A stretch of DNA of 64,000 nucleotides from Sclerodactyla briareus (taxonomy: Eukaryota; Echinodermata; Holothuroidea; Dendrochirotida; Sclerodactylidae), in contig JAODTK010005605.1 in assembly GCA_026419785.1 (NCBI GenBank), positions 1 through 64,000 of the forward strand. The letters are read 5' to 3'. Made by a program: the position numbers and the translations under genes. This document shows positions 58,961-64,000 of the stretch, in pieces (the first letter of the stretch is position 1; every line of letters begins with the position of its first letter). The notes under the pieces were generated by a model. The model ran no database searches, was not told where the DNA came from, and saw nothing but the letters and a program-made list of their open reading frames with translations.

Positions 58961-61900
58961 AAAATTAACACCAACCATCGACAATTAAACTATCATTATC
59001 GATCTGCGAACCTGATGGAATATGCAATCGAATTATACAGGCCCTAAATAAATGTGAAACTAGTATCCTTTCTGAGTTCACATGTTTCCGTACTGAGCCC
59101 GTTGCCAGCCTGGTCTGCGATATTCGCAGCCTGTAGCGAAATCTGCAATCGGATACGAAGTATTTACCTCCGCGTAGAGAAATTTGAAAAACGAGAACAA
59201 GAATGAACACGACAGCATTTTTGGCAACTACCCGTGATTACCGACTGACTGTAATGCTGGTCTCTCGACTAGGCCTACTAGATTATTCAAGATGGATAAT
59301 AATCCCGCTGTATCACGGTACAAGTGCCACATACTCGGCAACAATTGGGACAATTTTAGAAAAAAATAGTCCTTATATGTAAACATAGAATATTGATGCT
59401 TGCATTTTGTTTCAGCTTTATGATGAACAGAGAATAACCCCAAATGACAGTCTGTGAATGCTGTTATCCTTTACTTATCTTGGCCGTAAATGGCTTTAGG
59501 TGTTACGTACGTTTCAAATTAAAAAGTCCCCAAACAGTCATGATTTATGTACGAACTGTAACTGTAAAATTGCTATAAATTTGCTTACAGATATGTTTGG
59601 CGATAACAACAATAACATATTTTTAAAACCTTGATTCCTTTTTTTTTTGTTACAACACTTCATCACCAAGTGAAAAACGGTCTTACGTACGTTTTTCCAA
59701 GACCACCACTTTGGTGTGCTTCTAAAACGTACATAATAATGTTTCACTTATTTTTGGTCAACTATGGTGGGAAATGCGAGAAACCACAGTGTTTAAAAAC
59801 ATGTTATCTTTCTAATGTTGATTCGTCCCACCCCTAAGGGCAGTCGACCTTAACCCCTAACATACTGCAAGTTCGCTACGCTAAACACGTGACACATTGA
59901 GTGACCAAGCTGGCGGGAAAGGGGCTACCTGGGCTAGCATCATAATCACTCAGTCTCGGTCATGGCGCTGGAATCACCGTAATGATCGATAAGTGTGCCA
60001 TCCCTTTCCCGGGCTCTTCCCCAGCGGGAAGATTTGGCTGTCTCCAAACCCATCTGATATGCAGTAAGTATTCCTTTCATACAATCCCATTTTTTATAAC
60101 TACCATTTTGCAGACATGACCACAGTTTATGACTGGTAATATAGCTCCAACGCTCAGGAAGTGTCGTTTCCGGCCATCTGGGAGGTTTGTAAACCCAAAA
60201 TTTCTTCCGCATTCCGCTTAGATAGTACACACATCAAATTCATCAAAGTTTGGTCTGCGCCCCCCCCCCCTCTAAATTTGTAGGCTTCCGCCGCCACTGG
60301 CACCCTGAATCTGTGAAAGTCCTCTTCTGCAAGTCATACATGCGGCCAAAACGTCAGTTCTTGCCTCCAAGACTTGTCAATCATGCTGTCCATGTTCACT
60401 CTCTAAATTTCTCACGTTCAATACTTATGATTGGCAAGTTGTTGAGTCCATCCGGGAACCGTTGACGAACTTGGGACTTTTTCATAAGCTTTAGTTTGTG
60501 ATGACCGCAGCTCGCATGAATTGCTGCCTGATACGCCCACTGCAACTAATGTGCGCACGACCCTTCCGCAAATTTGAGCACACATTGTCGCCATAAAACA
60601 CAAGAGAATTGAATAGTTCCATGTGTGTCCCGTGTTTTTTTCACTGTCAGTGTCCCGTCACGTCCCCAGCAGCATCCTGCATTTCACAATTTCATGACAA
60701 AGTTCGGCTCCATCGAAATCACCACTGTAAATTTGTGCGCCACTGTTCGTCTTTTCACACTTTCATGTCGGGTCCATCCACGGTTAGGTTCAATCTGCTT
60801 CTTTTATAATCCAACATCAAAATCAAGTAAAACTATCCTAGAATTTTGGGTCTACCGTCTTTGGGAAAAGGGACGTTGTTGGTGTCATATTTCAAATAAT
60901 TTCCTCATATTGTCGTCCCCTAAACACATTATTTGTACTAGTGAAAAAATCATGCGGGCGCGCTGATCAGACGTCGTTGGCATACCTCAAGTAATATCCC
61001 CCCGAGGCTTGGCAAAAATTGTGACCTACGCGTGCATATCGTACCGCAGGGTGTCAGCCGCCCAGGCGAGCGAACTAAGTAATTCTGAAAGGAGGTGTTG
61101 GGGGGGGGTCCAGTGGAATTTATATGTGCCTTTTTTTTTTGTTTTTTTTTCCCCCCCCCCCCTGTGGGCAAAAACCTCTTTTGGCTATAGCATTTTCAAC
61201 TTATTGCTGTTCGTTGTTTTTTCACACACACAAAAATTTCTGCCGGCCTACTTCTTCTGGCGTCCCAAGTTCTGTAGAGGGCGGCTTCCCTCCTGACCCA
61301 CCTCCTGTATGACGCTACTGCCTAGGTTTGGGATGAAACAAAAAACATTACACTGGCATGGCGTTGTTCCCTCTGTTAGAATCCGGTCGTGATTGTCAAG
61401 TTAATGACTTTGTGTAAAGTAGGAATCCTGCAAATGTTGTATATTAACCAATGTCCGTCAACCAAACCCCACCCTCACTCACTGTCCCATCCTTTTTATA
61501 TTTCGTTACCCCTCCCCTTATAGCAGTAAATTACCTGTGGGTCATTTTAATATTCTTCTAGGCTTTCACTGCAAGGATAATACTCCGCTTATCCTACAAA
61601 CTTGTACTCGTATATTGCATTATAGACCCATTGGACTCCCACCTATACCACCCCCTCACCCGTGTCCCTCTGTTTTCAATCTAGGCATACATTACAACCC
61701 CTCCTCGTATAGGTAGAACTAGGTAGAACTGTTTTGTATATGATTTCGAAGTATAATTATGGAGTTTGGGTGCTAAGGTTCAAATTTTCGCCAATCCCAC
61801 AATAAACTCCACATGTCTAATTTTTACTACGCCATTTTGAAAGAGCCCTATTCAACGCCCGCCACCGCGCTCATGTTCCCGAGTTGTGCTCGTGAACTTT

Positions 61901-62640
61901 AGTATGTTGTTCCTGACATCTTTAGCTTTCATTTTATACCAAGCTTGTTGAGCCCCTTTTGGGGGTCAAACAACCTAAATTTCGAGCTAATTCAAGTCTT
62001 CGGCCCACCGCCTTACAGGACTCACTCAAGACCATTGAACAGATGAAAATCGGCGGGCGTTTGAATTGTGAAGGGAACATATTTGTTTAAGTGCGCGTGA
62101 TGTTTTGCACGTGAATGAACAATAACCGTCATAAGCTCTGTTTACATACATGGCGTGAGTACTGAGTAGGCTACCACCAGTACTATCGACAGCTTTTCAA
62201 TGCATTATACATAACGCGCTGGAGTCGTTCAGACAGCAGTGTGATAACCGTAAAAACAACCTGCATGTCGACCGAGGTGTAGGCTTATATGTGTCGATCT
62301 CTCATCTCAGTCTGCAGTTTGACCCGGAAATTGTGGGTATATCGGTCGAGTATTTAGGGTAATAGGCCATGCACAGCGGTAGTATATAGGCCTATTAGGT
62401 ACCAGCTAAATGGAAACTGGTACACGGTGTCAGCGTATGTACATATTGCTTCCGGGCGAAGAAATTCATATCATTCTCATCTGTGTGCTTTGCCGTGTCT
62501 TATAATTCTGTTCTTATATATCGAAGTAAATCTGATTGGATTGGGATATTTGAAATAAGGCTCTTCGGTTCTAGTTAGCCGCCTTATATCCCGCACACGT
62601 CCCGTGGTAGTCATAATTGAGGGAGACAAAATCGGAGCTG
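58961..62640. other. No recognisable gene; likely upstream flank or 5' intron
   Basis: No splice-bounded coding frame seen. A C run of 12 sits at 61151-61162 after a T run. The stretch just before 62684 ends in a good acceptor for the amine oxidase exon, so part of this may be its 5' intron. Confidence 0.4.
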
Positions 62641-62683
62641 TTAAGGCCTTATTAGAGAATTGAATAATTTCTTGTTCTTATAG

Positions 62684-62860
62684 ATTTAGAACGCGAGGCA
62701 ACCGTTCTATGGCGACTGAGACGCGTGAGGCTGATGATACGGCGCCGGAGACGCTTGATGCTGATGTAGTGGTGATCGGTGCGGGTATATCTGGTCTGAC
62801 AGCGGCGTATCGACTACAAACACTTCACCCTGGAAGCAGAGTATGTCATCGAGGCTAAGG
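62684..62860 (+). CDS. First coding exon of a flavin-containing amine oxidase
   Basis: After acceptor TTTCTTGTTCTTATAG and 25 bases of 5' UTR, ATG at 62709 opens a protein with an acidic N-terminus. It then reads DADVVVIGAGISGLTAAYRL, the beta-alpha-beta FAD-binding Rossmann start, with GxGxxG at residues 24-29. This matches monoamine oxidase, spermine/polyamine oxidase and L-amino-acid oxidase families, which oxidise amines with FAD and release hydrogen peroxide. In the ATG frame a stop comes at codon 50. In the next frame, straight after PGSRV, the family word VIEAK follows and leads to the donor GTGAGT at 62861. So one base is gained or two lost near 62845, by mutation or sequencing error. 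Later exons lie beyond the window. The subfamily cannot be told from this exon. Confidence 0.8.
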
Positions 62861-64000
62861 GTGAGTTGAATTCATATTCCTTTGTTTACCAATTATTTTT
62901 CTACCAACTCGGATAGGTCTATCTCTATCAGCTAAAATGAAAATTGATCAGTGGCCAGCTCAGTTGACACTGCCCTCTGGCTAAAAAAAAAAAAAAAAAA
63001 AACCCAGGCTACTCCACTGTTGTGACTTCTTGAATGTAGCCTACCTTATGTACGTCGGATGGGGGCGTTGAATGGCCATCCCGGGGCGGAGTCCCACTCC
63101 AGCCCTTTTACTACACTGCTACAGGGCACTATCGATTCATCGAAAAAGGAAACGAGAATCGCCATGCAGTGGCCCCTTAGTCCCCGTACAATTAAATACC
63201 TCAGTTACAAGTCCGACCAACTCAGGTAGGCCTTTATCAGCTGAAACCAACCCTCTGCTCCGGGAAACGTACTTGTAATACCAAGGCGTTCAGTTCAGTT
63301 GTGCTACTCACTGCCCTTCAGAGTGAAAGCTATAGCCTGTTGAAACAGGCGTTTGACTTTATTCACCTCGTATCAGCCTCATCACTCATATGGGGCATGA
63401 TGACACTGAATTTAAAAAACAATCTTTTTAAATAAAATAAAACTATTTGCCTAAAAAAATTAAAAAAAAAAAAAACGGTATGGTTGGTAATATTCGACCT
63501 TGGTAAATACGAAAGAGCGATAGCCCCCTCTATTTTTAGGAACTGCTCGCTCGTATCGTCTGCTTTAGCAGGCTAGAAAGCACGCCGAGCTGGACATGAT
63601 AGTAATCATGAACTCATGATCCTATTCAGTTGTAGTAAGATACTCATAGAAACTGATGTCGAACGGTTTTGAGGGCTCAGTAGTTGAGTGAGTGAGTAGT
63701 CTGCCTTAGTCTTGGAATCGGGGCAGTAGCGTATCAGTATAGTGTCATCGGAGAATAAGGGAATGGAAACGGAGAGAATATGGTACGGCTGCATCCCCCA
63801 CAGCAAATATCTCTTGACCCCCCTCCCCCCCCCCCCCCCCCCCTTCCCCCACGTCTGAGGTAACTAGATTCTTACCAAATCGCCGGAAAATGCGGGGCAA
63901 ATCGAAAAGGTGAAAATTTGCTTTGAGTGTCATCCTGGAAAACCGCCTCCCCCTCTCCTCATTGATGTAGGGGGACGTCACAACAGAAAATATTACTAAA
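62861..64000. other. Intron of the amine oxidase gene, to window end
   Basis: Starts with the donor GTGAGT. It contains A runs (about 62984-63002 and 63462-63475) and a C run of 19 (63825-63843). No second FAD-domain exon (for example one with a GGR[TC]-type word) is seen before the window ends. Confidence 0.55.

Noticed and set aside
1-64000. tRNA, rRNA, CRISPR arrays, LTR elements or large DNA viruses
   Set aside because: I looked for tRNA B-box-like words, direct spaced repeats, paired LTRs and viral-type genes and found none that hold up.

Overview
This is a stretch of animal nuclear DNA, not bacterial. Coding sequence is sparse and split into short open stretches bounded by GT/AG splice signals. 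Most of the rest is decayed LINEs, hairpin-headed dispersed repeats, minisatellites, TAA/ACT/TA/AAC microsatellites and very long G or C runs. The repeat style, the Dong/R4-like and jockey/CR1-like LINEs and a possible antiviral-type CARD domain suggest a marine invertebrate, perhaps a non-vertebrate deuterostome. That placement is an inference. Several homologous frames slip by one base, so either many copies are decayed or the sequence carries uncorrected indels.

Layout. 1-3.7 kb: no recognisable gene. 3.7-5.1 kb: a possible short exon, then repeat family A with a minisatellite. 6.1-6.8 kb: local tandem repeat. 10-11.6 kb: the same minisatellite inverted, another A copy and the first hairpin-headed repeat (family C). 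12.4 kb: a 128-bp tandem duplication. 14.8-15.05 kb: open frame ending at a strong donor. 15.9-18.6 kb: repeats C and D ending in a TA tract. 18.9-20.3 kb: composite tandem repeat. 21.3-22.2 and 24.8-25.5 kb: two more C copies. 27.4-30.7 kb: a possible exon, a TAA-flanked Dong/R4-like LINE and the 3' end of a second LINE on the other strand. 32.1-33.7 kb: three exons that look like one CARD of the MAVS/MDA5/RIG-I type, followed by two palindromic bZIP-type sites. 35-37.8 kb: a minus-strand jockey/CR1-like LINE with endonuclease and reverse transcriptase remains. 38.1 kb: a convincing exon of unknown identity. 39-53.6 kb: families B, D, A and an inverted pair of family E; a 46-codon zinc-ribbon-like frame lies just inside one E arm. 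54.7-55.3 kb: another tandem repeat. 62.7 kb: first coding exon of a flavin-containing amine oxidase that continues beyond the window.

The best-supported host genes are the amine oxidase exon, the CARD-like exons and the orphan exon at 38.1 kb. Nothing shows that they act together. No complete gene, tRNA, rRNA, CRISPR or bacterial operon was seen, and I did not find a convincing new multi-gene system.
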